DNA of 64,000 bases from Pseudomonas sp. N3-W. Its GTDB lineage: Bacteria; Pseudomonadota; Gammaproteobacteria; Pseudomonadales; Pseudomonadaceae. The position numbers and the translations under genes were made by a program. The notes below the pieces were generated by a model that saw only the letters and a list, made by a program, of their open reading frames with translations, searched no databases and was not told the DNA's origin. Where the stretch lies: the NCBI RefSeq assembly GCF_024970185.1, contig NZ_CP103965.1, positions 5,351,001 through 5,415,000 on the forward strand, written 5' to 3'. Numbering within the stretch: the stretch's first letter is position 1; the number at the start of each line of letters is the position of its first letter. Below are positions 7,220 to 16,000 of the stretch, in pieces.

Positions 7220-9637
7220 ATGAGCGACCAGCAAGCATTCCCTGAAGACCCGAGCGAATACGCCGATCCCGAGAACGCCGAACACCCCTCCACCGGCAAA
7301 GGCCTGGCCCTGCCGGGCCAGAATCTACCGGACAAGGTCTACATCATCCCGATCCACAACCGCCCGTTCTTCCCCGCGCAAGTGCTGCCGGTGATCGTCA
7401 ATGAAGAGCCGTGGGCCGAAACGCTGGATCTTGTCAGTAAGTCCGATCACCACTCCCTGGCCTTGTTCTACATGGACACGCCCCAGGAAGACCCGCGCCA
7501 TTTCGACACCTCGGCCCTGCCGCTCTACGGCACGCTGGTCAAGGTGCACCATGCCAGCCGCGAAAACGGCAAGCTGCAATTCGTCGCCCAGGGCCTGACC
7601 CGGGTGCGCATCAAGACCTGGCTCAAGCACCATCGCCCGCCGTATCTGGTGGAAGTCGAATACCCGCACCAGCCCACCGAGCCGACCGACGAGGTCAAGG
7701 CCTACGGCATGGCGCTGATCAACGCGATCAAGGAGTTGCTGCCGCTCAACCCGCTGTACAGCGAAGAGTTGAAGAACTACCTCAACCGCTTCAGTCCCAA
7801 CGATCCGTCGCCACTGACCGACTTCGCCGCCGCACTGACCTCGGCCACCGGTGGTGAGTTGCAGGAAGTGCTCGACTGCGTGCCGATGCTCAAGCGCATG
7901 GAAAAAGTCCTGCCGATGCTGCGCAAGGAAGTCGAAGTCGCGCGCCTGCAAAAAGAAATCTCCGCCGAGGTGAACCGCAAGATCGGTGAACACCAGCGCG
8001 AGTTCTTCCTCAAGGAACAGCTCAAGGTCATCCAGCAGGAGCTGGGTCTGACCAAGGACGATCGCAGTGCCGACGTCGAGCAGTTCGAGCAACGATTGGT
8101 GGGCAAGGTGCTGTCGCCGCAGGTGCAAAAACGCATCGAAGAGGAAATGAACAAACTGTCGATCCTCGAAACCGGCTCGCCAGAGTACGCGGTCACCCGC
8201 AACTACCTCGACTGGGCGACGTCGGTGCCGTGGGGCGTGTACGGCGAGGACAAACTCGACCTCAAGCACGCCCGCAAGGTGCTGGACAAACACCATGCCG
8301 GCCTCGACGACATCAAGGACCGCATCCTCGAATTCCTTGCGGTCGGTGCCTATAAAGGCGAGATCAGCGGCTCCATCGTGCTGCTGGTCGGGCCGCCGGG
8401 CGTGGGCAAGACCAGCGTCGGCAAATCCATCGCCGAATCCCTGGGCCGGCCGTTCTACCGCTTCAGCCTCGGCGGCATGCGTGACGAAGCCGAGATCAAG
8501 GGCCACCGCCGCACCTATATCGGCGCGCAACCGGGCAAGCTGGTACAGGCGTTGAAAGACGTCGAAGTGATGAACCCGGTGATCATGCTCGACGAGATCG
8601 ACAAGATGGGCCAGAGCTACCAGGGCGACCCGGCCTCGGCGCTGCTGGAAACCCTGGATCCGGAACAGAACGTCGAATTCCTCGACCACTACCTCGACTT
8701 GCGCATGGACCTGTCGAAAGTCCTGTTCGTCTGCACCGCCAACACCCTGGATTCGATTCCCGGCCCTTTGCTGGACCGGATGGAAGTGATTCGCCTGTCG
8801 GGCTACATCACCGAAGAAAAAATCGCCATCGCCAAACGTCACCTGTGGCCGAAACAACTTGAAAAGGCCGGCGTATCCAAAGCCAACCTGGCCATCAGCG
8901 ACACCGCGCTCAAGGCACTGATCGATGGTTACGCCCGTGAAGCCGGGGTGCGCCAGCTGGAGAAACAGCTGGGCAAACTGGTGCGCAAAGCGGTGGTCAA
9001 GCTGATCGACGAACCGGACGCGGTGATCAAAATCGGTCCGAAAGACCTCGAAGCGTCCCTGGGCCATCCGGTGTTCCGCAACGAGCAGGTGCTGTCCGGC
9101 ACCGGCGTGATTACCGGGCTGGCGTGGACCAGCATGGGCGGCGCGACCTTGCCGATTGAAGCGACGCGCATTCATACGCTCAACCGTGGCTTCAAGCTCA
9201 CCGGGCAACTGGGTGATGTGATGAAGGAGTCGGCGGAAATCGCCTACAGCTACGTCAGCTCCAACCTGAAGTCGTTTGGCGGTGATCCGAAGTTCTTCGA
9301 CGAAGCCTTCGTCCACCTGCACGTACCGGAAGGCGCCACCCCCAAAGACGGCCCGAGCGCCGGCGTGACCATGGCCAGCGCCCTGCTCTCGCTCGCCCGT
9401 AACCAGGCACCGAAAAAAGGCGTGGCCATGACCGGTGAACTGACGTTGACCGGGCATGTACTGCCGATTGGCGGGGTGCGTGAGAAGGTGATCGCGGCGC
9501 GGCGGCAGAAGATTTTCGAATTGATCTTGCCGGAGCCCAACCGTGGCAGCTTTGAGGAACTGCCGGACTACCTGAAAGAAGGGATTACCGTGCACTTCGC
9601 CAAGCGCTTTGCGGATGTAGCGAAAATATTGTTTTAA
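7220..9637 (+). CDS. asrA: Second Lon-family ATP-dependent protease (AsrA-type)
   Basis: An 805-residue cytoplasmic AAA+ protease. Order: N-terminal substrate domain (VYIIPIHNRPFFPAQVLPV...), ATPase with Walker A GPPGVGKT (391-398) and Walker B VIMLDEIDKM, then a protease domain with the Ser713-Lys756 dyad (DGPSAGVTMASA; GGVREKVIAARR). The acidic N-terminus (DPSEYADPENAEHP) and IPIHNRPFFPAQ, in place of the LPLRDVVVYP of housekeeping Lon, match the paralogue I remember from P. aeruginosa as PA0779/AsrA, linked to aminoglycoside stress. The ATG at 7220 (MSDQQAF) is preferred over a TTG five codons earlier because it begins the conserved protein. A terminator follows. Confidence 0.9.
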   Translation: MSDQQAFPEDPSEYADPENAEHPSTGKGLALPGQNLPDKVYIIPIHNRPFFPAQVLPVIVNEEPWAETLDLVSKSDHHSLALFYMDTPQEDPRHFDTSALPLYGTLVKVHHASRENGKLQFVAQGLTRVRIKTWLKHHRPPYLVEVEYPHQPTEPTDEVKAYGMALINAIKELLPLNPLYSEELKNYLNRFSPNDPSPLTDFAAALTSATGGELQEVLDCVPMLKRMEKVLPMLRKEVEVARLQKEISAEVNRKIGEHQREFFLKEQLKVIQQELGLTKDDRSADVEQFEQRLVGKVLSPQVQKRIEEEMNKLSILETGSPEYAVTRNYLDWATSVPWGVYGEDKLDLKHARKVLDKHHAGLDDIKDRILEFLAVGAYKGEISGSIVLLVGPPGVGKTSVGKSIAESLGRPFYRFSLGGMRDEAEIKGHRRTYIGAQPGKLVQALKDVEVMNPVIMLDEIDKMGQSYQGDPASALLETLDPEQNVEFLDHYLDLRMDLSKVLFVCTANTLDSIPGPLLDRMEVIRLSGYITEEKIAIAKRHLWPKQLEKAGVSKANLAISDTALKALIDGYAREAGVRQLEKQLGKLVRKAVVKLIDEPDAVIKIGPKDLEASLGHPVFRNEQVLSGTGVITGLAWTSMGGATLPIEATRIHTLNRGFKLTGQLGDVMKESAEIAYSYVSSNLKSFGGDPKFFDEAFVHLHVPEGATPKDGPSAGVTMASALLSLARNQAPKKGVAMTGELTLTGHVLPIGGVREKVIAARRQKIFELILPEPNRGSFEELPDYLKEGITVHFAKRFADVAKILF

Positions 9638-9656
9638 CGGAACATGAACCTGACTG

Positions 9657-9685
9657 GGCCAGACTAATCATCTGGCCTTTTTTTT
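9657..9685 (+). terminator. Rho-independent terminator after the Lon-type protease
   Basis: GGCCAGA (9657-9663), a seven-base loop, TCTGGCC (9671-9677) and eight T. It starts 20 bases after the stop codon. Confidence 0.92.
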
Positions 9686-9806
9686 GACAAACAGAAATAC
9701 AATTCGGCGGTAAACCTAGCAGATTTGATAGCTCCTTCTTCCCGTCATTGGCTGTACCTTCAAGGCTTGAACACGTCGTGCTACTGCACATCAAAGAGAT
9801 AAGCCA

Positions 9807-10262
9807 ATGGACATCAATCAACGACGAAGCTTTGTCGACAACTGCGTTAAAAATGAAGTTGAATTTCGCCGCTGCTGCCAAAACAACAATTTGAAGGCCA
9901 CTATTCAAGGCCAGCCGGATTTCAACTCCGAAGCGTTTTACACCAGCGTCGGCTCCCGCGAGATTCTGGCTATTTTCAAGGGTGGTGAAAAGAACACCCC
10001 GCTTGCTCGAGCGTTTGATCTTTACCTGCCGAGACAGATCGAGACGGGCATCTACGAACTTAACAAACCGGGGAACCTGATCGAAATCGCTTTTACTGCG
10101 GGCCAGCCTCCTGTTAGCCGTTGGGCACTTGAAGGCGTCATGAACTTGTTTGTGAACACTGGCAAGACAGGCTACACCGGCATTTTTAATGTCAAGTTCA
10201 AGGATGGACAAAATAATGAATTTTCATCCAGGGGTGAGTTTTCGTTTGTTTTGGATAGTTGA
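9807..10262 (+). CDS. Hypothetical protein, 151 residues
   Basis: I do not recognise this protein. It starts MDINQRRSFVDNC with AAGAGATAAG upstream as a plausible ribosome site and ends EFSFVLDS. It has no signal peptide, lipobox or membrane segment. Cysteines cluster near the N-terminus (NCVKN, RRCCQNN). The second half looks like alternating beta strands with GY/GxF turns (GIYELNKPGNLIEIAFTAG; GKTGYTGIFNVKFKDG), suggesting a small beta-sandwich. The base composition is visibly richer in A/T than the flanking genes, with codons such as AAT, TTT and AAA. It stands alone between the Lon terminator and a REP pair, compatible with recent acquisition. Confidence 0.7.
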   Translation: MDINQRRSFVDNCVKNEVEFRRCCQNNNLKATIQGQPDFNSEAFYTSVGSREILAIFKGGEKNTPLARAFDLYLPRQIETGIYELNKPGNLIEIAFTAGQPPVSRWALEGVMNLFVNTGKTGYTGIFNVKFKDGQNNEFSSRGEFSFVLDS

Positions 10263-10352
10263 CTGTAAGGCATTAAACAAATAGCCGTATTCGCATGACC
10301 GGGCACCCGTTTTGTACTGTTCTGAGAATCATCCAGCGCCTGCAAGACCGCT

Positions 10353-10446
10353 TTCGCGAACAGGCTCGCTCCCACAATTGATCTCTGGTATTCACAGACT
10401 GTGTGATCAAACAGATTTCTATTATGGGAGCGAGCCTGCTCGCGAA
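10353..10446. repeat. REP doublet with the opposite orientation (arms facing outward)
   Basis: TTCGCGAACAGGCTCGCTCC at 10353 runs to 10376 and TATGGGAGCGAGCCTGCTCG starts at 10424. The CGCGAA ends are outermost, the reverse of the 1766 pair. It occupies much of the 298-base gap between the hypothetical gene and the I42-type lipoprotein gene. Confidence 0.85.
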
Positions 10447-10560
10447 GGCGTCGGCATTCACAACACAGACGTCTGGATCACACCACAGCCCAACGGTCAC
10501 ACTTTGTCTCATCTTCAGTTATGCTCGCCGTTCGTCGTGAATGCCGGAGCCGCTGCCCTT

Positions 10561-10953
10561 ATGTCCCCTACTCGCCTGTTTGTCCCGATCGCCCTCTCCT
10601 TGCTGGCCGCGTGCGCCACGCACCCCAAACAAAACGTGACCGTGGAAAAACAAAGCGAATGTCCGGTGCGCCTGAGCAATGGGCAAAACCTGATTGTCAG
10701 CCTGCCGAGCAATCCCACCACCGGTTATCGCTGGGCGATCCAGGACTCTGCCGGCGGTGTGTTACGCGCCCTGAGCCCCGAGGTTTACAGCAACCCCGAC
10801 GACGGCGGTATTGTCGGCAGTGCCGGCTTGTCGACCTGGCGCTTTCAGGCGTTCGCCATCGGCACCGGGCGTTTGCGCCTGACGTATTCGCAGCCGTGGG
10901 AGCCGGAAGTCCCGGCCGTGAAAACCTTTGACTGTGCGATTTCGGTGAACTGA
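10561..10953 (+). CDS. Lipoprotein protease inhibitor, chagasin-like (peptidase inhibitor I42)
   Basis: A 130-residue lipoprotein with signal FVPIALSLLAACA (lipobox LAAC, Cys at about residue 19). The mature part has the inhibitor loops of the chagasin/I42 family: SNPTTGYRWAI (the NPTTGY loop) and SQPWEPE (the RPWE-like loop), with STWRFQAFAIGTGRLRLTY between them. These proteins block papain-type cysteine proteases. Length fits (about 110 plus signal). The ATG at 10561 is chosen because it gives a clean lipoprotein signal, although the frame is open upstream. Two bases separate it from the lysoplasmalogenase gene. Confidence 0.85.
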   Translation: MSPTRLFVPIALSLLAACATHPKQNVTVEKQSECPVRLSNGQNLIVSLPSNPTTGYRWAIQDSAGGVLRALSPEVYSNPDDGGIVGSAGLSTWRFQAFAIGTGRLRLTYSQPWEPEVPAVKTFDCAISVN

Positions 10954-10955
10954 CC

Positions 10956-11591
10956 GTGGGTTGGCTGATTCTGGCGCTGATGGGCGCGGTGACGTTTCTC
11001 TACGGGGTGAGCGTACACGCCGCGTTGCTGTGCCTGCTGGTCAAGCCGCTGCCGGTCTTGGCTTTGCTCGGCTGGCTGCACGATGCACCGCCCACCGACT
11101 ATCGACGCTGGATCAGCCTGGGGCTGATTTTCTCTCTGCTGGGCGATGTGTTGCTGGCCTGGCCGGGGGATTTGTTTGTATTTGGCCTGGGGGCGTTTCT
11201 GGTGGCTCACCTGGCCTACCTCAGAGCCTATTTGAGCGATTGCCGGCGCCTGGCGCTGTTGCCGCTGATGCTTGCACTGGGCGTTGGTGCTGCTTTGCTG
11301 GGGATTCTGATTTCCCACGGGCTGGGGCCGTTGCTGATTCCCGTGATTGTCTATGGCCTGGCCATCAGTGCGATGCTGTGGCGGGCGCTGGCTCGCCTCG
11401 GCAGCGGCGTGCCGAAACGCTCGGCACTGCTGGCGGCGGCGGGTGCGTTGGCGTTCGTGTTTTCCGATAGCGTGATTGGCATCAGCCGGTTTGTAGTGCC
11501 GTTCGAGGCGGCGCCCTATGTGATTATTCTCAGCTACTGGCTGGGGCAATGGGGGATTACGGCGTCGGCGTTTACTCAGGAACGACGCTGA
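10956..11591 (+). CDS. Lysoplasmalogenase (YhhN family)
   Basis: A 211-residue multispanning membrane protein with about eight hydrophobic segments. The family signature is visible: [15 protein letters not shown] near the start, [37 protein letters not shown] in the middle (quoted here only to show the conserved GDxxL and GxxxFxxxHLxY pattern), and [14 protein letters not shown] near residue 170. Characterised members cleave the vinyl-ether bond of lysoplasmalogens. The start is GTG, two bases after the preceding stop, so it is likely coupled to the I42 lipoprotein gene. Bacterial members often have uncertain physiological substrates. Confidence 0.83.
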   Translation: MGWLILALMGAVTFLYGVSVHAALLCLLVKPLPVLALLGWLHDAPPTDYRRWISLGLIFSLLGDVLLAWPGDLFVFGLGAFLVAHLAYLRAYLSDCRRLALLPLMLALGVGAALLGILISHGLGPLLIPVIVYGLAISAMLWRALARLGSGVPKRSALLAAAGALAFVFSDSVIGISRFVVPFEAAPYVIILSYWLGQWGITASAFTQERR

Positions 11592-11709
11592 ACCCCTCAC
11601 CACAGCAGCCCTCTGTCCCTTCAGCCAGCGGTTTATCAGACAACCCGCGCATCCCCCCGCCAATTTGGCTAAAATGCCGGCCTTTTCCACCTACGCCGCT
11701 GGAACCGCC

Positions 11710-12453
11710 GTGAGCAAAGAACCCGATCGCCTTTTCGCCCAGCCTTTGGCCCAGGTGCCTGACTTCGCCTTTAACGAGGACGTGGTGCGGGTATTCCCGG
11801 ACATGATCAAGCGCTCGGTGCCGGGTTATCCGACCATCGTTGAAAACCTTGGCGTACTCGCCGCGCAGTTCACTCAACCCAACAGCGTGCTGTACGACCT
11901 GGGTTCGTCCTTGGGCGCCGTGACTCAGGCCCTGCGCCGACATGTGCGCACCGACGGTTGCCGCGTGATCGCTGTGGATAACTCCGCCGCCATGGTCGAA
12001 CGTTGCCGCGAATACCTCAATGGTCAGGACTCGATGTTCCAGGAACTGCTGCCGGTGGAGGTCATTGAAGGCGACATCCTCGCCCTGCAATTCCAGCCGG
12101 CCTCGGTGGTGGCGCTGAACTTCACCCTGCAATTCATCGCACCCGAGCAACGTACGGCCTTGCTCTCGCGCATCCGCCAGTCGCTGCTGCCGGGCGGCGC
12201 GCTGATTCTCTCGGAGAAGTTGCGCTTCAACGATCCCCAAGAGCATGCACTGCTCACCGACCTGCACGTCGCGTTCAAGCGCGCCAACGGCTACAGCGAA
12301 CTGGAAATCGCCCAGAAACGCAGCGCCATCGAAAATGTCATGAAGCCCGACAGCCTCGAAGAACACCGCGAACGCCTGTTGGCCGCCGGGTTCTCGAAAG
12401 TCGTGCCGTGGTTCCAGTGTCTTAACTTTGCCTCGTTGATTGCCTTGCCATGA
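11710..12453 (+). CDS. cmoA: Carboxy-S-adenosyl-L-methionine synthase CmoA
   Basis: A 247-residue class I methyltransferase-fold enzyme that makes carboxy-SAM from SAM and prephenate for wobble-uridine modification. Visible features: [12 protein letters not shown] (SAM loop), [34 protein letters not shown] and [12 protein letters not shown], all typical of CmoA. The GTG at 11710 ([13 protein letters not shown]) is chosen because it begins the conserved protein; a TTG 15 codons earlier is in frame but adds an unconserved stretch. It overlaps cmoB by four bases (ATGA), the normal pairing. Confidence 0.94.
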   Translation: MSKEPDRLFAQPLAQVPDFAFNEDVVRVFPDMIKRSVPGYPTIVENLGVLAAQFTQPNSVLYDLGSSLGAVTQALRRHVRTDGCRVIAVDNSAAMVERCREYLNGQDSMFQELLPVEVIEGDILALQFQPASVVALNFTLQFIAPEQRTALLSRIRQSLLPGGALILSEKLRFNDPQEHALLTDLHVAFKRANGYSELEIAQKRSAIENVMKPDSLEEHRERLLAAGFSKVVPWFQCLNFASLIALP

Positions 12454-13406
12454 TTGATCTGTCTCCCCTCGCCCGCCGCCTGGCCGGTACGCCGCTCGCC
12501 GACTGGGCCAACACCCTGCAAGCACAGCTCGACAGGAAAATGGAAAAGGGCCACGGCGACCTGGAGCGCTGGCAAAGTGCGCTGGACGCCTTGCCGAAGA
12601 TCCAGCCGAGCGAAGTCGACTTGCTCAACGGCCTGAGGCTGGACACCGATTGCGACGACGAAACCCGCGCGCAGATGCGTACGGCGCTGATGGGTTTGTC
12701 GCCGTGGCGCAAGGGGCCGTTCGACCTGTTCGGTGTGCATGTCGACACCGAATGGCGTTCGGACTGGAAGTGGTCGCGGGTCGCCCCGCATCTGGACCTC
12801 AAGGGCAAACGCATCCTCGATGTCGGTTGCGGCAACGGTTACTACATGTGGCGCATGCTCGGCGCCGGCGCGGACAGTGTGATTGGCGTCGATCCGAACT
12901 GGCTGTTCTTCTGCCAGTTCCAGGCCGTGCAGCGTTACTTGTCCGAGCCCAATGCCTGGCATCTGCCCTTCCCCTTCGAAGACCTGCCGCCGAACATGGA
13001 AGGCTTCGACACGGTGTTTTCCATGGGCGTGTTCTACCACCGCCGTTCGCCGATCGAGCATTTGCTGGCGCTGAAGGATTGCCTGGTCAAGGGCGGTGAA
13101 CTGGTGCTGGAGACACTGGTGATCGAAGGCGATCAACAGCAGGTGCTGGTGCCGGAAGACCGCTACGCGCAGATGCGCAACGTGTGGTTCCTGCCGTCGG
13201 TGCCGGCGCTGGAGTTGTGGTTGCGCCGTGCAGGCTTCAGTGATGTGCGTTGTGTGGATGTCAGCACCACCACTGTTGAAGAGCAACGCGGGACGGAGTG
13301 GATGAAGTACCAGTCGCTGAGCGATTTCCTGGATCCGGACGATCACGGCAAGACGGTTGAAGGGCTGCCGGCGCCGATGCGGGCTGTCATTGTGGCCCGT
13401 AAATAG
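12450..13406 (+). CDS. cmoB: tRNA U34 carboxymethyltransferase CmoB
   Basis: A 318-residue enzyme that transfers the carboxymethyl group from the CmoA product to 5-hydroxyuridine-34, giving cmo5U and widening decoding at the wobble position. The SAM-binding core is near residues 120-140 ([17 protein letters not shown]), followed by [20 protein letters not shown] and [20 protein letters not shown], which are CmoB hallmarks. The C-terminus [13 protein letters not shown] is also conserved. Its length agrees with E. coli CmoB (323). Confidence 0.95.
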   Translation: MIDLSPLARRLAGTPLADWANTLQAQLDRKMEKGHGDLERWQSALDALPKIQPSEVDLLNGLRLDTDCDDETRAQMRTALMGLSPWRKGPFDLFGVHVDTEWRSDWKWSRVAPHLDLKGKRILDVGCGNGYYMWRMLGAGADSVIGVDPNWLFFCQFQAVQRYLSEPNAWHLPFPFEDLPPNMEGFDTVFSMGVFYHRRSPIEHLLALKDCLVKGGELVLETLVIEGDQQQVLVPEDRYAQMRNVWFLPSVPALELWLRRAGFSDVRCVDVSTTTVEEQRGTEWMKYQSLSDFLDPDDHGKTVEGLPAPMRAVIVARK

Positions 13407-13437
13407 ACCGAAAATTTCAGCAACGCCGGCGATCAGA

Positions 13438-13526
13438 TGTGGGAGCTGGCTTGCCTGCGATGAGGGCCTGACAGCTGATATTTTTGTCGTCTGACACGCC
13501 ACTATCGCAGGCAAGCCAGCTCCCAC
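13438..13526. repeat. REP doublet, GAGCTGGCTTGCCTGCGA variant
   Basis: TGTGGGAGCTGGCTTGCCTG at 13438 and its reverse complement ending at 13526 flank about 40 bases. The core differs from the common GAGCGAGC/GAGCGGGC forms elsewhere in the window, so this is another REP subtype. It lies between cmoB and tadA. Confidence 0.88.
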
Positions 13527-13561
13527 TTGATCGGGTTCCCACACCAAATCTTCGCAGCGGC

Positions 13562-14059
13562 TCAGCCTGTGGGTTTTGCTCTTCTGGCCCGGAAAAACTC
13601 GCTCAACACCGCCCCACACTCCTCAGCCAACACCCCGCCCTCAAACACCACCCGATGATTCAAAAAGCCCTGGGTAAAGAACTGCCCCTGGCTCTGCACA
13701 ATCCCGGCCTTGGGCTCCAGCGCGCCGTACACCACCCGCGCAATCCGCGAGTGGACGATCAGCCCGGCGCACATGCTGCACGGTTCAAGCGTCACATAGA
13801 GGGTGCTGCCGGGCAGGCGATAGTTGCTGGCGGCCAGTGCGGCGGCGCGGATCGCGACCATCTCGGCGTGAGCGCTGGGGTCGTTGCCGCTGATCGGGCA
13901 GTTGAAGCCACGACCGATGATTTCACCGTCCTGCACCAGCACCGCGCCCACCGGCACTTCACCGAGGGCTGCGCCTTGGGCAGCAAGGGCCAGGGCTTCG
14001 CGCATGAAGTCGCGATCGCGGCTGCGATCAATGATGGCGTTGGGGCGTATCTGACGCAT
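13562..14059 (-). CDS. tadA: tRNA-specific adenosine deaminase
   Basis: A 165-residue zinc deaminase that converts A34 to inosine in tRNA-Arg(ACG). The zinc site and catalytic Glu are visible: SAHAEMVAI (His64, Glu66) and LEPCSMCAGL (Cys94, Cys97). VPVGAVLVQDGEIIGRGFN precedes them. The ATG at 14059 (MRQIRPNAI) is shared as TGATG with the stop of the upstream multicopper oxidase, a coupled arrangement. The frame is open further upstream but runs into the oxidase. The length matches E. coli TadA (167). Confidence 0.94.
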   Translation of the reverse strand: MRQIRPNAIIDRSRDRDFMREALALAAQGAALGEVPVGAVLVQDGEIIGRGFNCPISGNDPSAHAEMVAIRAAALAASNYRLPGSTLYVTLEPCSMCAGLIVHSRIARVVYGALEPKAGIVQSQGQFFTQGFLNHRVVFEGGVLAEECGAVLSEFFRARRAKPTG

Positions 14060-15435
14060 CACGCTACCTCGATGGCGGCCATCAGGCCGGTTTCCATGTG
14101 GTCGATCACGTGGCAATGGAACATCCACACGCCCGGATTATCCGCCACCAGTGCGACTTGCGCGCGTTCGTTCTTGCCCAGCAGATAGGTGTCGGTGAAG
14201 TACGGGATGACCTTGTGCCGGTTCGAGGCAATTACCTTGAAGCTCATCCCGTGCAGGTGGATCGGGTGCTGATACTGAGTCATGTTCTTCAATTCGAAAA
14301 TATAGCTTTTGCCCTTTTTCAGGGTCGCAATCGGACGATCCGAACAGGTCTTGTCCGTGATGTCCCACGCCTTGCCGTTGATCTGCCACAGGCTCGGCGG
14401 TTTACCGTTATCGACATTGACCGATACCGAGCCGACCCACTCGAAATTGAAGTTGAGTTTCTCGGCATTGGCCAGGTCCGGCTCGGCAATCGGGTTGGCC
14501 GGCAGCGCGGGCGGCCATGGTGTCGGCGCATCGCTGTTGGCCACTGAACGCAAAGTGCCCAAGCGCACCGGGCCGTTGCGCAGGGACAATTCTTCACCCG
14601 CCGCCGGTGCCTTGATCGCCAGACAGATGCGCATGCCCGGACCGAGCCAGTACTCCTTGCCGAGCGGACGCGGCTCGACGGGGTTGCCGTCCAGCGCGTA
14701 AATCTGCGCTTCAGCGCCGGGGATATTGATGCGGTAGGTCAGGGTGTTGTCGAGGTTGAGCAACCGCACGCGAGTGATCTGCCCGGCGGGTAACTCAATC
14801 ACCGCCTGCGACACGCCATTGATCGTCGACAAGCGTCCCGCCGTACCGCCGCGAGCGGCTTCGCGAGGAATGCTGAAGGCGACGAACGCGCCCTCTTCAT
14901 CGACGTGCCAGCTCTTGAGGCTCAGGGTTTTCTCGTACTTGAAACCGGTGGGCTCGCGTTCTTCGATGATCAGCGGGCCGACCAGACCACGACCGAGCTC
15001 TTCGCTGCTGTTCACATGCGGGTGATACCAGTAGCTGCCGGCGTCCGGCACGCGGAATTTGTAGTCGAAGTACTCACCCGGCAGCACCGGCAGTTGCGAG
15101 ACATACGGCACACCGTCCATTTCCAGCGGCAGGCGAATGCCGTGCCAGTGAATGGTGGTCGCCACCGGCAGGTGGTTGATGAAGCGCACCCGCAGCCATT
15201 CGCCCTGGCGTACCCGCAGCTCGGTGCCCGGCGCCGACGGGCCGAACGCCCAGGCTTGAGTCTTGTGCCCGGCCACCAGTTCAACGTCCAGCGGGGCGGC
15301 AATCAGTTCGTAGTCGTGACCCGCCTCGGCGTCGGCCATTTTCCCCAGCCAGTACCGCGACGCGCCACCGGCCCCCACGCCAACTACGACAAGACCGGCC
15401 AGACCACCGAGTATTTGGCGACGGGTAAAGGACAT
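14059..15435 (-). CDS. Tat-exported multicopper oxidase
   Basis: A 458-residue periplasmic oxidase. A twin-arginine signal (SFTRRQILGGLAGLVVVGVG) opens the protein. All copper motifs are present: HWHG (His96, His98), WYHPH (His138, His140), HPIHLHG, and HCHVIDHMETGLM (His440-Cys441-His442, His446) with Met as axial ligand. It has the three-domain layout of laccase/CopA/CueO-type enzymes and lacks the Met-rich insert of CueO, so copper or phenol oxidation cannot be assigned more closely. The ATG at 15435 gives the Tat signal; longer starts add GC-rich repeat sequence. Cotranscribed with tadA. Confidence 0.9.
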   Translation of the reverse strand: MSFTRRQILGGLAGLVVVGVGAGGASRYWLGKMADAEAGHDYELIAAPLDVELVAGHKTQAWAFGPSAPGTELRVRQGEWLRVRFINHLPVATTIHWHGIRLPLEMDGVPYVSQLPVLPGEYFDYKFRVPDAGSYWYHPHVNSSEELGRGLVGPLIIEEREPTGFKYEKTLSLKSWHVDEEGAFVAFSIPREAARGGTAGRLSTINGVSQAVIELPAGQITRVRLLNLDNTLTYRINIPGAEAQIYALDGNPVEPRPLGKEYWLGPGMRICLAIKAPAAGEELSLRNGPVRLGTLRSVANSDAPTPWPPALPANPIAEPDLANAEKLNFNFEWVGSVSVNVDNGKPPSLWQINGKAWDITDKTCSDRPIATLKKGKSYIFELKNMTQYQHPIHLHGMSFKVIASNRHKVIPYFTDTYLLGKNERAQVALVADNPGVWMFHCHVIDHMETGLMAAIEVA

Positions 15436-15566
15436 GAACTCAACTACCTCACGTATCAGCGGCGGGCCAGACACCCGCAAAAGGCGAATACGATACACCT
15501 GCGGTTGAGAAACAGTAAGGGCGGGGCGGCAATGGGACACAGGGACATCAGGGCCGGCAAAGCAGC

Positions 15567-15698
15567 TGTGGCGAGGGAGCTTGCTCCCGCTGGGGCGCGA
15601 AGCGGCCCCGAATCCAGCCATCGCGTTGCTTCAGGTATACCGCGCTGGGCGGTTTACGACTGCTTCGCCGCCGAGCGGGAACAAGCTCCCTCGCCACA
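15567..15698. repeat. Long inverted repeat, GAGGGAGCTTGCTCCC-type REP pair
   Basis: TGTGGCGAGGGAGCTTGCTC at 15567-15591 and the matching arm at 15674-15698 enclose about 80 bases. The interior also has CGCGAAGCGG and CGACTGCTTCGCCGCCGAGC. The same element type occurs at 41162-41294. It lies between the oxidase and the EIIB gene. Confidence 0.87.
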
Positions 15699-15707
15699 AG
15701 GGATCGG

Positions 15708-15998
15708 TTAAGGCTGAAGGCCAGTGATCAGATGCACCACCCCGTCATCCAGCAGCATGACGCCCGGCACACCGGCCATTTTCAAAGCCTGGCGGTTCAC
15801 TTGCGCCACATCCCGCAATTGCACCCGTACCCGGCTCAGCGCCACGGGCTGCTGTGACTTGAGGTTGTCCACGCCCCCCAACGCGGCCACGACATCCTCG
15901 GCCAAACCTGCAACCGGTTGAACAGCCTGCTTGGGCTCATCCACCACCATATCCGGGGTCAACGCTTTCCAGAACGCCCGCTGCATTTTCTCGAACAT
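15708..15998 (-). CDS. Orphan PTS EIIB-like protein lacking the catalytic cysteine
   Basis: A 96-residue protein that aligns with glucose-family EIIB domains: VVAALGGVDNLKSQQ, then RVRVQLRDVAQVNRQALKMAG and GVVHLITG. The phosphorylated Cys of the family (normally in a C-[IVL]-T-R-L-R context) is replaced by Ala53 in VALSRVRV. TreB in this locus keeps its Cys. The gene starts two bases after the stop of the EIIA-HPr-EI gene, so the two are probably coupled. As written it cannot carry phosphate by the usual mechanism; a regulatory or structural role, or decay, are the options. Confidence 0.8.
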   Translation of the reverse strand: MFEKMQRAFWKALTPDMVVDEPKQAVQPVAGLAEDVVAALGGVDNLKSQQPVALSRVRVQLRDVAQVNRQALKMAGVPGVMLLDDGVVHLITGLQP

Positions 15999-16000
15999 GC

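Noticed and set aside
7325..9595. 756-codon minus-strand open frame across the Lon-type protease gene
   Set aside because: Shadow frame of high-GC coding DNA; the plus strand carries the full set of Lon motifs.
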